NCBI GenBank assembly: GCA_022315425.1
Contig: JAIUPT010000041.1
Location: 1,488,001-1,552,000, forward strand
From: Pseudevernia furfuracea
Taxonomy: Eukaryota > Ascomycota > Lecanoromycetes > Lecanorales > Parmeliaceae
Direction of reading: 5' to 3'
Length of the DNA: 64,000 nucleotides
A model generated the notes under the pieces. That model saw only the letters and a list, made by a program, of their open reading frames with translations. It was not told the origin of the DNA and made no database searches. This document shows, piece after piece, positions 11,431 to 23,292 of this stretch (position 1 is its first letter; each line of letters begins with the position of its first letter). Made by a program: the position numbers and the translations under genes.

Positions 11431-12733
11431 GTTGCGGCTGATAGAGATTCAAGTATCAGCGTTGCTTCCGAACGAGGGTTGGAGAGGAAAATGAGATGTA
11501 TAGCTCACAAGCACGTCTCATTGTAAAAAAAGCGGTTGTGGATAGGCAGAAAAACCGAGAATACGTACTTGGAGAGTGAGGGCATTAATATTAGAAAAAC
11601 ATTTTATACTAGGGCAGCTAAAGATATAAATTTGCGTTGGTGCTGGTAAGTGCCCGTAGGTGAAGAACTGAAATCAGAATAGCAAGGGAACTATGTTATA
11701 TACTCGGACATTCTTGACGATCCACGAGCTGTAACGTCGATGGCTTGCGTTCTATTTGTTACAGACCTTACAAGGCGATAGCAAACTACACAAGCAATTT
11801 CGAAAATCAATGACGGTAACGTAGGTAGATCATTCTCACTTAATCACTAAAGCATTTGAAGGAAGACAACCGTGCCTGGCGGTTGAGTCCTCCATGGGCA
11901 ATTAGATTCATGCCCCAGGCAATGACGGAAAATTGATACCAAAACACAATGACTTCTCGCGGAAGACACTCAAGTTCATTTTTCAAATTTCTGAGATGGC
12001 TGACTTGGACTCTCCACCAGATCATTTGGAGGCTTTACCGCTGAAGGCAAAGAAACGAAGAAGCCAAGGTACAGTAGATGTGATCGGAACGCAACGATAG
12101 CAAAGCGGCGTTCAGTGAGAAGCAAAATGGCACGGAACATCAATCTCTGAAACATGAGTCTTTGAGCAGAGATATATTGTCTGATCTCGGTGGTGGGAAT
12201 ATAGAGAGAAGTTTGAGCATCTGCTTTATGCCGCGAGCGGCAAGTTACGCTGGTATATTGCTACAAAATCTTGAATTTTAATTGAATTCTACAGCTGTCA
12301 GCCAAAATCCAAAATAAGTAGTTGGATCGACTTAACAAAATATAAAACGTGGATGTCGAAGCTTGGCGTCGCAAGTTACCCCAGGGGCCAGTTTAGACCC
12401 AAGCTATACATTAGCGTGATGTGTTCTACGGACCGCCTTTTGTGTGTTTTAAAGTGCGCAGTTCTACTAGATTGTCAGACTCTTGATAGCAACTTTTGAT
12501 ATAGCAAATGGAACTCAATAAGTAAGACTTTATGAGAATCGCACAAAGAAGACTTAGAGTCGTATTTGAAAGGAATCGTTACTATAGTATAGATGCCTCA
12601 GTGGTGTGGGGGACAAGATGCGATTCCTTTTTGCAACGCCTAAATTGCTGGCCTACTCTACGCGCCAACACGAGTACGAGACGCGCTCCAAAGCAGTTGA
12701 AATTCATCGTGACACATTAAATTCCAGACCGCG

Positions 12734-15700
12734 ATGTCTCGGTCAACAAACAATGGCGGGGCCACGCTATCAGACGCTATGAATGGCCTTTCACTTTCTA
12801 CAGCGGCCTCTACAGCTCTACCACCATCTCCTACCGCCCCACTCATGGCAGCAACTGAAGACCATGGAGCTGGCCCATTTCAAGCCAGGAAAAACCCCCT
12901 TCGGAGGGCCCCAAGCTCAGGCTCACTTGAACAGCCTACAACACCTACACTGCGCAAGCGGACATCATTGGGCTCTTTGCAAGGCCCCAGCGGAAGGACA
13001 TCGCCGCGATCACCAGCCTTTCGCCGACCTTCATCAACGTTAGCCGCTTCGCCCAGCAGCACAAGTATAAGCGCCAGATCAAATCTGCCCCCGCCGGCAG
13101 AGGAAACCTGCCAGCCAGTAGCTACAGCGATTTCTATTGCACACGAATATTTCGAAAAGGAGTTGCGAATGCATGATGGCGGATTAGGCGCCGGAAGGCA
13201 AGCACAAACCGTGGTGATCCTTCAAGATGATTGCTACGGTCACCGTTACTCAAGACCAAGGACCTCAAGGGCAACTCTCAGTACTATAGTAGAGCGTCCT
13301 GAGCGTATCCATGCCTCAATTCTGGGTCTGGCTATGGCATATGTTCGCCTTGGCGGGCGACATGCAGAGGGTCATGCTGCCCCCCACCCAAAGATTGATC
13401 CGTCTTCTCTTCCAGCCGGACCATTTCAGATACGGAAGATTACTCGAAGAACGTCACTGATATCTCCTGCCGCGACGTTTATCCACGGTACAAAGTGGAT
13501 GACTGAACTCAGTGCCATGTGCGATGCGGCAGAGTCGAAATTAGCACTCGGTGGAAAAGAGCTTACGAGACCGAATCTGAATGCCCAAACAAACAGTGCC
13601 TCCGAAGCTGACCAGCCGAAACTGCATGAAGGAGATTTATACCTCTGTTCAGGGTCTCTGAACGCCTTAGAAGGTGCTCTGGGAGGTGTCTGTGAGGGGG
13701 TTGATGCGGTCTTCAATGAACAAGGACCGAAGCGAGCCTTCGTTTGCATTCGACCACCCGGGCATCACTGCTCCGCTGACATGCCATCGGGATTCTGTTG
13801 GCTCAACAACGTCCACGTTGGAATCGGCCATGCTGCCTTGACCCATGGCTTGACCCACGCAGCCATCATCGATTTTGATCTGCATCATGGTGACGGATCC
13901 CAATCTATCACATGGGCCCATAATGCAAGGATTTCTTCACTACCAAAGAACACTCCCATATCAAAGAAGACTGCTATCGGCTATTTCAGTCTACACGATA
14001 TCAATTCATACCCATGCGAGATGGGCGACGAAGAAAAGGTTCGTAATGCAAGCTTGTGCATCGAAAACGCGCATGGACAGACAATATGGAACGTTCATCT
14101 ACAGCCATGGAAGACCAACGCCGACTTCTGGAAACTGTATGAGGACCGCTACTCAGTCGTTCTCTCGAAGGCAAGAAACTTCCTCCGATTGCATTCGGAT
14201 CGCCTTCGTCAAGCGCCAACCCATCCAAAGCCCAAAGCCGCTATTTTTCTCTCAGCAGGATTCGATGCAAGTGAATGGGAAAGCCAAGGTATGCAAAGAC
14301 ATCAGGCCAACGTTCCTACAGATTTTTATGCCCGTTTCACTCGCGATGTTGTCATGATGGCAGAAGAAGAAGGTCTGGGTGTGGATGGCCGCGTGATCAG
14401 TGTACTTGAGGGCGGCTACAGTGACCGAGCCCTAATGAGTGGCGTATTGAGCCATATCAGTGGGCTGACTACCGCTACGAATGTGTCGAGGCAGCGGAAT
14501 ATAAGCAACGGGCTAGGCCATGAGATGGGTTGGAGACTGGGGAGTTTGGACATTAATGGTGATCCTTCACAGAGTCTGGAGGATGTGCCAAGAGAGTCGA
14601 CTGAAGCTCTTGATACCACATGGTGGTCTCCTGCTCAATTGGAAGAAATAGAGACTTTGATCAACCCTCCACAGCCCACAGCAGCTCCTAAGAAGCAGCG
14701 AAACGAATCACGACCGACGTACACTTCAGCTACTCAGTCATATACTGCCAAGATCATTTCTCCACCGCAAAGTCGGCGATCTCTCTCCGGCAATGGCGCA
14801 CATAATTATCAAACAGCGTCTCCTGTGTCTCGAGGTCCAAGTCCTCCGCCACCCGCGGTAAACTGGGCTACAGCTGCGCATGAGTTGAGCAAACTGTTGG
14901 TGCCCTCTGATCGTGAAACCAGAAGCTGCAAGCCCGAAGATCTGAACGCCGAAGCAACTCGGGCCCGACGAGATCGTCAATCGAGCGTGGGGTTACCCGC
15001 GGATGGCCCTGTCAATGATCTTAAGCGAATGCAGCTTCGGGACCGAAAGGTTAAGCCACCGCAATATATGTCAGGCGATGAGCAAGAGAAGCTTCTGTCT
15101 AGGGCAAACCGCCGCCGAACCATCGCCGATGTCTCATTACTAGCCCAGGGCATCGAACCTCCCATTGCAGGACATGCCAGCGCGTCACAACCTGCGCAGC
15201 GTGTGAGAAGGCGCTCAAGCGTGACGTCCAGCGCTGGTTCAATGCATGCCGAGAGAGGCTCAGATTTCAGTCTCGGTTCTGCGACTGATAGCCAAACACG
15301 ACGGGAGCCACTTGTGGTCAAAAAGGCGCGAGCTCCTGCGGTTCCTCGTCCAGAAAGTGCGAAATCTAAAGCTGTTAGAAAGCAACCTGCAAGCTCCATT
15401 ACGCCAAAGACCATCGGCCAACCAGCTCCAACACAGTCGTCGCACGAGGTTGACAAAGTCCCATTATCAGAGAATGAGGAATTGAAAAACAGGGATGTTG
15501 ACCAACTGGTATCTGGAATGACACAGATGAGGATCAAACTGAATGTTCCGCCGAAGGAAGAATACGAAGCCAGGCAGACAATGCCAAAGCTTGCTCCACG
15601 CGGACGGCCCAAATCCACGATCGCTAAACCTGCAAAGGCTGCTTCCCCCACGAAAGCGAAAACTAAGGTGGTGAAAGACACACCAACGATGATTGCCGAG

Positions 15701-16306
15701 GAGCCGCTCAAGCCTCCACACCTCCCTCACCCAGCTGTCACAGGCCCTACTCAAGGAATGCACATGCCAGCCCCAATCCTACCGGAGCTGCGGCCAGCTA
15801 CTCAGGAATATTCTCATCCTCCAACTACATACCTTGCTGCTGCACCCTCTTCTACTGTTTCTCCGTTTGCCTCAGACATAGTAGATCCCGGACTGTTCTC
15901 AGCCCATAGGCCAAGCAGAAGAATGGAGACCTCAATAGCTGCACCTCAGTCGGCTCAATCACCTTCATCCCCCGAATTGGCAGCACCAAGTACGCCAATC
16001 ACAGCGAAACGAACCAGGCAGGACCTTCCCATCTTCACCTCCACGTCCTCCATTTTCTTCGGCAGACCGGCTAGTCCAAATCCAACCATTGATCATGCTA
16101 TGATGCGAGACCAAAATGATCAAAAGGACTCGACCCTGGCTGAGACACCAAGTTCAGGTCCGCAGCCTGTTCTTACAGCTCAGGGCCAATCATCTGTGAC
16201 CTCTGATCGATCGGGAGCTGTGGCAGAGACTGACACAAAAGAGGAGCTGCTGTCTTCCAGCTCTATTTGGGACGTTCCTGATACTCCACAATTACGAAAG
16301 GCTTGA
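12734..16306 (+). CDS. HOS3: Class II histone deacetylase, Hos3-type
   Basis: A single exon of 1190 aa. The Zn-dependent deacetylase domain spans roughly residues 125-590. It carries the catalytic His pair in RPPGHHC (about residues 340-346), then SGFCWLNNVHVG, and the metal-binding motif DFDLHHGDGSQ (about 379-388). A later FLSAGFDASEWE holds the second metal-binding Asp, and LEGGYS completes the active-site rim. This arrangement is typical of Hos3 rather than Rpd3 or Hda1. Residues 1-120 are Ser/Pro-rich, and the last roughly 550 residues are low-complexity, rich in Pro, Ser, Ala and basic clusters, and probably disordered. Yeast Hos3 localises to the bud neck and acts in chromatin and cell-cycle control. 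The gene converges on the chitin synthase gene, with about 355 bp between their stops. Confidence 0.93.
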   Translation: MSRSTNNGGATLSDAMNGLSLSTAASTALPPSPTAPLMAATEDHGAGPFQARKNPLRRAPSSGSLEQPTTPTLRKRTSLGSLQGPSGRTSPRSPAFRRPSSTLAASPSSTSISARSNLPPPAEETCQPVATAISIAHEYFEKELRMHDGGLGAGRQAQTVVILQDDCYGHRYSRPRTSRATLSTIVERPERIHASILGLAMAYVRLGGRHAEGHAAPHPKIDPSSLPAGPFQIRKITRRTSLISPAATFIHGTKWMTELSAMCDAAESKLALGGKELTRPNLNAQTNSASEADQPKLHEGDLYLCSGSLNALEGALGGVCEGVDAVFNEQGPKRAFVCIRPPGHHCSADMPSGFCWLNNVHVGIGHAALTHGLTHAAIIDFDLHHGDGSQSITWAHNARISSLPKNTPISKKTAIGYFSLHDINSYPCEMGDEEKVRNASLCIENAHGQTIWNVHLQPWKTNADFWKLYEDRYSVVLSKARNFLRLHSDRLRQAPTHPKPKAAIFLSAGFDASEWESQGMQRHQANVPTDFYARFTRDVVMMAEEEGLGVDGRVISVLEGGYSDRALMSGVLSHISGLTTATNVSRQRNISNGLGHEMGWRLGSLDINGDPSQSLEDVPRESTEALDTTWWSPAQLEEIETLINPPQPTAAPKKQRNESRPTYTSATQSYTAKIISPPQSRRSLSGNGAHNYQTASPVSRGPSPPPPAVNWATAAHELSKLLVPSDRETRSCKPEDLNAEATRARRDRQSSVGLPADGPVNDLKRMQLRDRKVKPPQYMSGDEQEKLLSRANRRRTIADVSLLAQGIEPPIAGHASASQPAQRVRRRSSVTSSAGSMHAERGSDFSLGSATDSQTRREPLVVKKARAPAVPRPESAKSKAVRKQPASSITPKTIGQPAPTQSSHEVDKVPLSENEELKNRDVDQLVSGMTQMRIKLNVPPKEEYEARQTMPKLAPRGRPKSTIAKPAKAASPTKAKTKVVKDTPTMIAEEPLKPPHLPHPAVTGPTQGMHMPAPILPELRPATQEYSHPPTTYLAAAPSSTVSPFASDIVDPGLFSAHRPSRRMETSIAAPQSAQSPSSPELAAPSTPITAKRTRQDLPIFTSTSSIFFGRPASPNPTIDHAMMRDQNDQKDSTLAETPSSGPQPVLTAQGQSSVTSDRSGAVAETDTKEELLSSSSIWDVPDTPQLRKA

Positions 16307-16661
16307 CAGCTTTGTTCAGCGAGATGATTGTTGATCTTAGACCGAGGATGTTTGGTTAAAAATGAGATACCCCATAAAGCATTTTTACATCATCGCATTC
16401 CCAATTGAGTCACAGTAGTCTTGTTCATTACCAAACCAATGTCAAGTACACCCTGCGGACAGAGCGAAAATGTTTGGTAAGATGCAATATGCACTGACAA
16501 TGAACACAAATCCACAAATCTAACACTGACATCGCCCTGGCAGATCATAGTCACAAACACGCTGTTCTGTGCAACCTCAAACACCAGCAGATGACGCTCA
16601 AACATCATCTCATGAACAAGATTTTCCCTTTACTGCTTTTCATCCAAACACCAGACAATTT
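16307..16661. other. Convergent 3' intergenic region
   Basis: 355 bp between the stops of the HOS3-like gene and the chitin synthase gene. It must hold both polyadenylation regions. No other feature was seen. Confidence 0.4.
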
Positions 16662-19600
16662 TTACCCCTTTGAACTCTTCCCAATACTACTCCCTAAACT
16701 GCTATGGCCGAAAAAGCTGAATCTGCTGCTGACCTTGCTTCCTGTGTCACTAACCCAGTCGGGCACCTTGAAATGCCCACCTTTCAAGCTCATTTTCATC
16801 CTACCCTCCGCTATCATGTGCACGACATTGATGATGCGGAACGCACTACTGCCCAATGCTCTGAACAGCGCCACGCAAGCCACACTCCATAGAATGAATT
16901 TGAGATAGAAGTTGTTAGTGATGTGCGTGCTGTTATAAGCTTCGCTAACCGCCATGGCGAGTATAGCATTTGAGATCATCCACACGACGACCATGTATGT
17001 ACGGACGGCACGATAGTAGTCCTCTTGCTGAGTGGCTTCGCTCACGCTGTCCTTGGGGACCTCAAGTCTGTCCCGGAGATTGCGCAGGGCTTCGTCGTAG
17101 CCCGAGTCGATGTCTAACTGCTCGCTGGGCATCTCTAGTTCGACTGTGTTGCCTTTGCCGCTCACAGCTGCGCCAAGATCGATATGAATGACGTTGTCAC
17201 CTTTGGTACCCCAGCTGACGTCGTGCGTGTTGCAGAAGGCATAAACCTGCAGCGTGCAGATGTACGAGGGTAGGAGAGCGAAATATTGAGCACTGGAAGT
17301 GAACATGTGCCATGGGTCGAGGTAGAGGAAGGACATGAGGAAGTAAATGCCGACAGTTGAGCCGGTGGAGACGATTAAATTGGTGAAGATGTTGTTGCCA
17401 ATGTGAAAGGAGGTGGTTGGACTTTTCAATTGGACAACGACGATGTATATCGATGCGAAGACGGTGTAGGTCATGATTATCGAGTATATGATTAGACTCG
17501 ACATATACATCTTCTTGGCTCTGAGACAGAGGTCAATGAATTTCCATGTGGACGAATTGGAAATTGGATGATACTGACCCTTGAGGTCGATTCCCCATTG
17601 AGAGGATAAATTGAGTGCAGATCAAAAGAACACAGGCGAAGCGAAGGATTACGAAGATGTACATGCCGATATTGTGGCCGAAGGGATCGAGTTTCGGATC
17701 CGAGAGAGATCCAGCAATGAAGTAGAAGGTCAGGTAGAAGTTGGCCTAGGGCTGTCAGTTATCATCCCTCGGTAAATCAGGGAAATTTGCAACTTACTAG
17801 GGAAAAGAAGGTGAAAGCTAAGCTGACGAACTGGTAGACGAACTCTATGTGTAACAGAACTTTCCGTGCAATGGAATGATCAGTATGCCATATCTGCTTG
17901 AAATGGACGAGCGAATAGACCGCGGCAAAGAAAGCTCCGTTCAGCCATCTTCTTCGCTGGGATATGAACTCCGGGACGGCATCTGCATTGAGATACCATC
18001 AGCGCAGCCCTCAAGCCTGAATTCGAATCACTTACCAGGCACATCTGTCTCCCCCGTTGCGCTCTTGACGTATTTTAGCACCCATCGCTCATCCCTTTTG
18101 GCCACCAGCTCCCAGCAGAGGATTCGATCTTCCGCGAGATACATGTTCGCGGTAAAGACATCGGCATCTTGACCATGTAACGTTTCTCCTTTGAAATACT
18201 GACTCAATGGACCATGGCCGGTGGCATCATTCTGGAGTGCATAGTACCGATACGCACTCAAGGCTCCCGGAAGAACTGTGATATAACCGAACACAGATTC
18301 AAGAGGTTTGTCAAGGATGTTGGACATTTTGTACTCGAAGTTTTGTGAAGCAACCAGCGGATTGAGCAATCCCAGCCAACCTTTGCCTTTGGCTGCCTTG
18401 ATCTCGCCACACGCACCAGCAACGTTGGAGTCCGTATCGAAAGCCTTCCAAAGATGGTAAAGGGAGTTTTCCCCCGGTTTAGTCCCGACGTCGAGCAGAA
18501 TGCAGACATTTGGACTTAATGCCTTCCCAAAAGCATTGAAGAACCACCGATGAGAATTGAGTTTCTTCTGGTTTTTCTCTTTGAGGCAGAATATCATCTG
18601 ACAAGGTACAATTCCTTTCTCGGCTCCTTTGAACTTGAGGTCTGCATCTAGGGAGACCTGGGTGGTGTACTCGTAAACGTGGGCTGTGACCTCCCGCTGA
18701 TTGACCAAATTCTTTGCAATGCCATCTTGGTACACCCCCATTGCAGCAAGAGCGTCCAGGGTCCTTGGATGCACCTTTCGACGACCATCTGACACAATGC
18801 AAACAACAATTTTTTGCCAGCCGTCTTTTCCCCAAGTTCGTGATTTGGCACGGGAGCAGAAATGTGAAATATTCCTCATTACTCCATGCATGGTACGCGT
18901 GAAATCAATCTCATCCTCATTGTACATTGTGATGCATATGAAGAGCTCTGTATCCCTTGCAGTACTGCCGATGTTCTGTCTCAATTTGTAACCTTTCAGT
19001 GTGAAGTCATCAGGGTCACAAGTCACGGCAGTATACCGCATGTGGGTGAACTCGATTTCGTCCCTTCGTGGCAGAAAGCTATAGAGAATCGTGGGTATCT
19101 TGCATTCAAGGATGAGCTCTCCATTGATGAGACGTACTTCCTTCTTCGCCATCTGTGCTTGCCTTGCGCCGCGTCTTCGTTCTTGCCTTCCCGTTGGTGC
19201 GGGGCCGTAATGATCTTCATCCTCTTTTGAATAGAGATCCTCCGTTGAAGTTGACTGGGACTGAAAAGACTCGTAAGACTTGAGGCTTGGCCTGAGATGC
19301 CCATTTGAATGATCTCCACTTGGCGGCCCAAAAACATCGTCTTCGTTTTCATGGATTGGAATTGCCGTAGCTTCTGCGAGATTTCCGGAAGACTGACTCG
19401 CAGCTTGTGGACCAGAGAATAATGGTGCAGGAGGCAGAGGTCGTTTCGAACTGCCTCCGTACCTTGAAGATGGCGAACCTGGACGAGGGTTTCCATTGAG
19501 ATCTACCGGTTCGTATGCAATGTCTGAGGGAGGAGGACGGGATGATTCGGAGGATGTGCGTGATAGTTGCGATCGTGTAGGTGAGTTGCGGCTTGGAATA

Positions 19601-20154
19601 TACGGTAGATATGGCGCGTCTGTTGAGGTTGGGGCTAGCTTTGGCGCGGTATCCAGTATGGAAGGAGATTGCGGTCGTGGAAGAGAGGAGGCCGATGACG
19701 ATGGGCGATAATTTAGATACGTTCGCGAGGGGGAAGACGCAGGCCTAGAATTCCCTGGGGGTAAGCTTTGTGCTTTGAAATGTACACGAACTGCGGCACG
19801 ACGTATGGGAGATTGAATTTTGCTGCCTACTTGGGCAGAGGATGACCATTGAGAGGGGGTTGGGTTAGCCTCATCCTGATTCAATTGGTCTATGCCGTTC
19901 GAATTGTAGGAGTCATTCGCCATCTTCTGTTCAATAACAGGTTTCTGTCTGGGACTCATGTGCGCACGGGGGGCCCTTGTGGAGGAAACGTACGAGCGGC
20001 GCTCCGTATCATCTTGGGAACTCAACAGGCGCATGGTAGAGCCATTGTTTGGCATATTTGTTGGGGTATTCTCGTTGGGCGTAGTCGAATAAGATGGAGG
20101 CGCTGCTGAGTATCCCGGAGGACCTCCATTCGGGGTAGAAGGGCGCTCCATCAT
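16662..20154 (-). CDS. chsB: Chitin synthase, class III
   Basis: Four exons, 18036-20154, 17798-17982, 17579-17745 and 16662-17520, join in frame (introns 53, 52 and 58 nt) to 1109 aa. The enzyme polymerises UDP-GlcNAc into chitin at the plasma membrane, mainly at hyphal tips. Division 1 signatures are visible: the N-terminal synthase domain with [37 protein letters not shown], and QRRRW at residues 715-719, split from the upstream domain by intron 1. The C-terminal half has about seven membrane segments, a GNRPQGAKKMY loop and an [11 protein letters not shown] motif characteristic of class III. The first roughly 310 residues are Pro/Ser-rich and unusually long, so family members of about 900 aa suggest an extended N-terminus or a later start. 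Class III enzymes are specific to filamentous fungi and matter for growth. Confidence 0.94.
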
Positions 20155-20549
20155 TTATGAGAGGTATGCGCTCGAGGTTCGAGAGTTGGGTTGATGCGGT
20201 CAAGCCATGAGGACGCAAAATTGATGCTCACGGTAGGCTTAGTGTCGATGTCCAGAAATACTACTCGAGTCTTCTGAGCGAAGGACTGTAGGTAGCAGAT
20301 TTAGAGACACTGGAATAAATATCGAGTCAAAAGACATGTAACATGGCCTTGAGGCCTTATCGCATTTACCGCGTCCTGAATCCTGATATCTTCGATTGGG
20401 ATTCACCATGGATTAGCCGGTCGACGAGGCAACACTTCTCAGTAAGGACTAGAGTAGGAACCTGCCCCGAATTCACTTCAATCTTAAGGTATGCGATCTA
20501 CCCGCCGTCTATACCTTCGCAACAATCAATCAGACATTAATATTGCAGC
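20155..20549. other. Divergent promoter region
   Basis: 395 bp between the divergently transcribed chitin synthase and MRP51 genes, so it should hold both promoters and 5' UTRs. A GCAG immediately upstream of the MRP51 ATG could be the acceptor of a 5'-UTR intron. No defined element was seen. Confidence 0.4.
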
Positions 20550-21965
20550 ATGTCTATGAGGAGGCTGTCGCCTACAGCAAATCTTTTCAGGACATCTAGA
20601 CTGTTTTCCTTACCACCGCCGCTCCCAAGGCCGACCCCAGATCTTACAGCATCCGCAAATTATGAATCCGATACCGCGACTCTTCCATACCCTACTCATG
20701 CCGCCATCGAGACGACCGAATCATCTCTTGGCCGAGGCGACTGGGGACTTAAACGACCACTGCCTCTGAAATCTACGACAAGGACCTCAACACCCACTAT
20801 CCATATCGATAATGTTGACTCGATCGACCACATTACAGACTTCAGCTCTGCTGCCGATCATGTCATGACGCTTCGCAAATGGCAAGAGTTGGGTACACCT
20901 CTATCAATGGCGGAGGAGAAGCCAAAAAAAGCATCACAGCAGCCAGAGCGTTATCCACGCAGCGTGTTCGAGTCTAAATATGACAACACCTACCAGGATG
21001 ACAGTGATCCCAGCAAACAGCGTTGGAAGTACCGGGGCCCCTGGCTGGCGGGAAAGACCGAAGGAGAGTTCAGACGATACCTAGGTAAGGATGTGAAGAG
21101 GCGGAGGTTGGATTTCAAGCGCTTCCTACGCGAGAGACTTGCAGAGGAAGAGGCATTATCCCTACGGCGTGAAGCCACCGAAAGTGGGGAAAACCTTGAA
21201 GTTCCAGATCCAGTCGCAGTCTCGGAGGAAGATGTCGAGGTCTACGCCAGGCGCCTGAGAAATGACGAGCATGAATTGCGCAAACTTGTCGAAGAATATC
21301 TAGATCTTCCAAGGGATCGAGGCTCTGCAACCACCAGCTACGATAAGAAAGGGCCACCGACAACACATCCCTCAGCTGGTCTTTCGTATCTTCGGACTGG
21401 TTCCCATACATACAATCATCCTTCACTCGGGCCACAAGAAGAACCGGCGCCAGTCCAAGCCCGCGTTGTCAGACCGCAGACCATTGCTGGTGTTATCAAA
21501 CACGATCGAGCATTGATTGGAGTAGGCGGCGTGGTGGCGGAAGATGACAGACACAGATTCACGCGTGACTCAATGGGCATTTCAGGCTATAATCCGGATA
21601 TTCCTGGTGGTGCAAAGGTCTATATTCGTATTCCTACGAAAGCAAGCGTTGATTCACGTGGGAGAATCGATGTGCGCACGGGGCGGCCACGTAACAAAAC
21701 TTCGGAGAATATTGCTAAAGGCCTCTACTCCCCAGAGAGGGCAGAATTTCCGCCTGCAGCTCTTGATGCCGCTCTAGATCGAGAAACGCCAACATTGACA
21801 AGGACCAAGCCTGGAAGGCCAAGAGAAACGTACGGCTATGGGCTGGAAGATATGGATGGTACAAAAAGCAGTGGGAGAGCTTCGCCGTTCCTTGGACCCG
21901 AAGACGAGCTGCCAGATCTCAAGGGCCTTCTTCGACACGGACGTCAGTCGAATCAAAAGGCCTAA
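20550..21965 (+). CDS. MRP51: Mitochondrial small-subunit ribosomal protein Mrp51
   Basis: A single exon of 471 aa. The N-terminus is Arg/Ser/Leu-rich without acidic residues (MSMRRLSPTANLFRTSRLF), as expected of a mitochondrial presequence. The middle part has the Mrp51-family segments RGDWGLKRPLP, HITDFSSAADHVMTLRKWQELG and a charged KRRRLDFKRFLRERL helix. Mrp51 is a component of the fungal mitochondrial small ribosomal subunit, related to bacterial S1 at its N-terminus, and is linked to translation of mitochondrial mRNAs. A second Met at residue 3 could also serve as the start. Confidence 0.88.
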   Translation: MSMRRLSPTANLFRTSRLFSLPPPLPRPTPDLTASANYESDTATLPYPTHAAIETTESSLGRGDWGLKRPLPLKSTTRTSTPTIHIDNVDSIDHITDFSSAADHVMTLRKWQELGTPLSMAEEKPKKASQQPERYPRSVFESKYDNTYQDDSDPSKQRWKYRGPWLAGKTEGEFRRYLGKDVKRRRLDFKRFLRERLAEEEALSLRREATESGENLEVPDPVAVSEEDVEVYARRLRNDEHELRKLVEEYLDLPRDRGSATTSYDKKGPPTTHPSAGLSYLRTGSHTYNHPSLGPQEEPAPVQARVVRPQTIAGVIKHDRALIGVGGVVAEDDRHRFTRDSMGISGYNPDIPGGAKVYIRIPTKASVDSRGRIDVRTGRPRNKTSENIAKGLYSPERAEFPPAALDAALDRETPTLTRTKPGRPRETYGYGLEDMDGTKSSGRASPFLGPEDELPDLKGLLRHGRQSNQKA

Positions 21966-22233
21966 TCTGTTCCACTTGTAGATACCTGTAAATAGAGCTC
22001 GGATTCAAAAATGCATAGCCAGGACTTCATAGCCTTCATTTGTATATCATTACATTCGATACGTGGATCCTAGTTACCTGCCGAGAGCCTGCCAAGACAT
22101 TCAGATACTGAATCTGCGCCATAGTTTCTGTAGTCCACCGTACTAGTGCCCACAAACTTACAATTACAAGCGAACCGTCTTCACGACCTCTATCCACCAC
22201 AATTCGAACTCGACTTCAAAAGTCAAAGCAAAG

Positions 22234-22870
22234 ATGGTATGCATATCTACAGGGTTCCAGTACCAATACTGGTGCATTGAGAGCTCACAAAAGCTGATGT
22301 CTTTGCGAAACACAGGGCCGCGTTCGCACGAAGACCGTCAAGAAATCTGCCAAAGTCATAATCGAACGTTACTACCCAAAGTTGACCTTGGACTTCGAGA
22401 CCAATAAGCGTATATGTGACGAAATCGCCATCATTGCTAGCAAGCGCCTGAGGAACAAGGTACGATCGAGCTTCTTTCGTTCGCTGATTGCCGTAGCTAA
22501 CACATTCACCCCTAGATTGCCGGCTACACCACCCATCTGATGAAGCGTATACAGCGAGGTCCTGTGCGCGGTATCTCGTTCAAGCTACAGGAAGAAGAGC
22601 GTGAGCGAAAGGATCAATATGTCCCTGAAATCTCGGCCTTGGACTTCACGCAGAACACGGATCAAGGGCAATTGGATGTGGACGCGGATACAAAGGATCT
22701 GCTGAAGAGCTTGGGGGTATGTCTTGTATTGTTGAATCTGTCGGTTTCCGATGCTAATGGTGAGGTTTTAGTTCGACTCTATTCCTGTCAATGTTCAGCC
22801 TGTCACTCAACAGCAGACTGTTGAGCGTCCCGGGAGACGATTTGAGGGGGGCAGACCGCCAAGGACTTAA
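22234..22870 (+). CDS. RPS17: Cytosolic 40S ribosomal protein S17 (eS17)
   Basis: Four exons, 22234-22236, 22316-22459, 22516-22716 and 22772-22870, give 148 aa. The first coding exon is only the ATG, a common layout in fungal ribosomal protein genes, followed by a 79-nt intron. The protein begins [14 protein letters not shown] and has [47 protein letters not shown] and [14 protein letters not shown], all diagnostic of eS17. The Arg-rich C-terminus is usual. The later introns (56 and 55 nt) have standard sites with a GCTAAT branch point in the last. It is one of the most confident models in the window. Confidence 0.97.
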
Positions 22871-23292
22871 AAAGGGAGCCATGTCTACGATGTGATGGTA
22901 CATCGACTAGGATGGTATTACGTTGCTTGCACGGACATCGACAGGGAAAAGATAGGTTGAATGAAAATCCTTCTACAATCAAGGTGTCGCTGAGCTTTCT
23001 CACGGAAGCGAGGCTTGATTGCCAGTGCCCTATCCATGAGCATGTGTTGTCGGTGCTTTGATCAACGAGGCCCACGATCTCCGCTCTCCATCTAGGAATG
23101 GCTAGTATGGTAAGTATGATAGGAAAATCAGCCGTAGTATGCAGAACGAGTCAAAGTTGCAATTGCATATCTCGATCGCTCTTAAATTAGCTTGAATTTT
23201 TGCTGGTGCTTCCATCAGCGGCATTCATCGGGGTATCTTGAAACCCATATGCTGTGATGTTCTACGGTTCGACTCGTTAACCGTGCCAAACA
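22871..23292. other. Convergent 3' intergenic region
   Basis: About 420 bp between the convergent RPS17 and RTR1 genes. Only 3' UTRs and polyadenylation regions are expected. No gene or repeat was recognised. Confidence 0.4.

Larger units (their letters stand above)
9215..12733. other. Gene-poor region with decayed coding fragments
   Basis: Roughly 3.5 kb with no intact gene. It contains a pyrimidine-rich stretch (about 9655-9720), a coding-like minus-strand fragment at 10606-10856, other short frames near 10.3-10.5 kb, and a broken secreted-protein gene at about 10.98-11.43 kb. The segment 11540-12720 is AT-rich and lacks coding character; its end must carry the HOS3-like gene promoter. Confidence 0.45.

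Noticed and set aside
14977..15711. Long open frame of 244 codons on the minus strand inside the HOS3-like gene
   Set aside because: It is the shadow of the biased codon use in the Hos3 tail; no domain, and the sense strand encodes a well-supported family.
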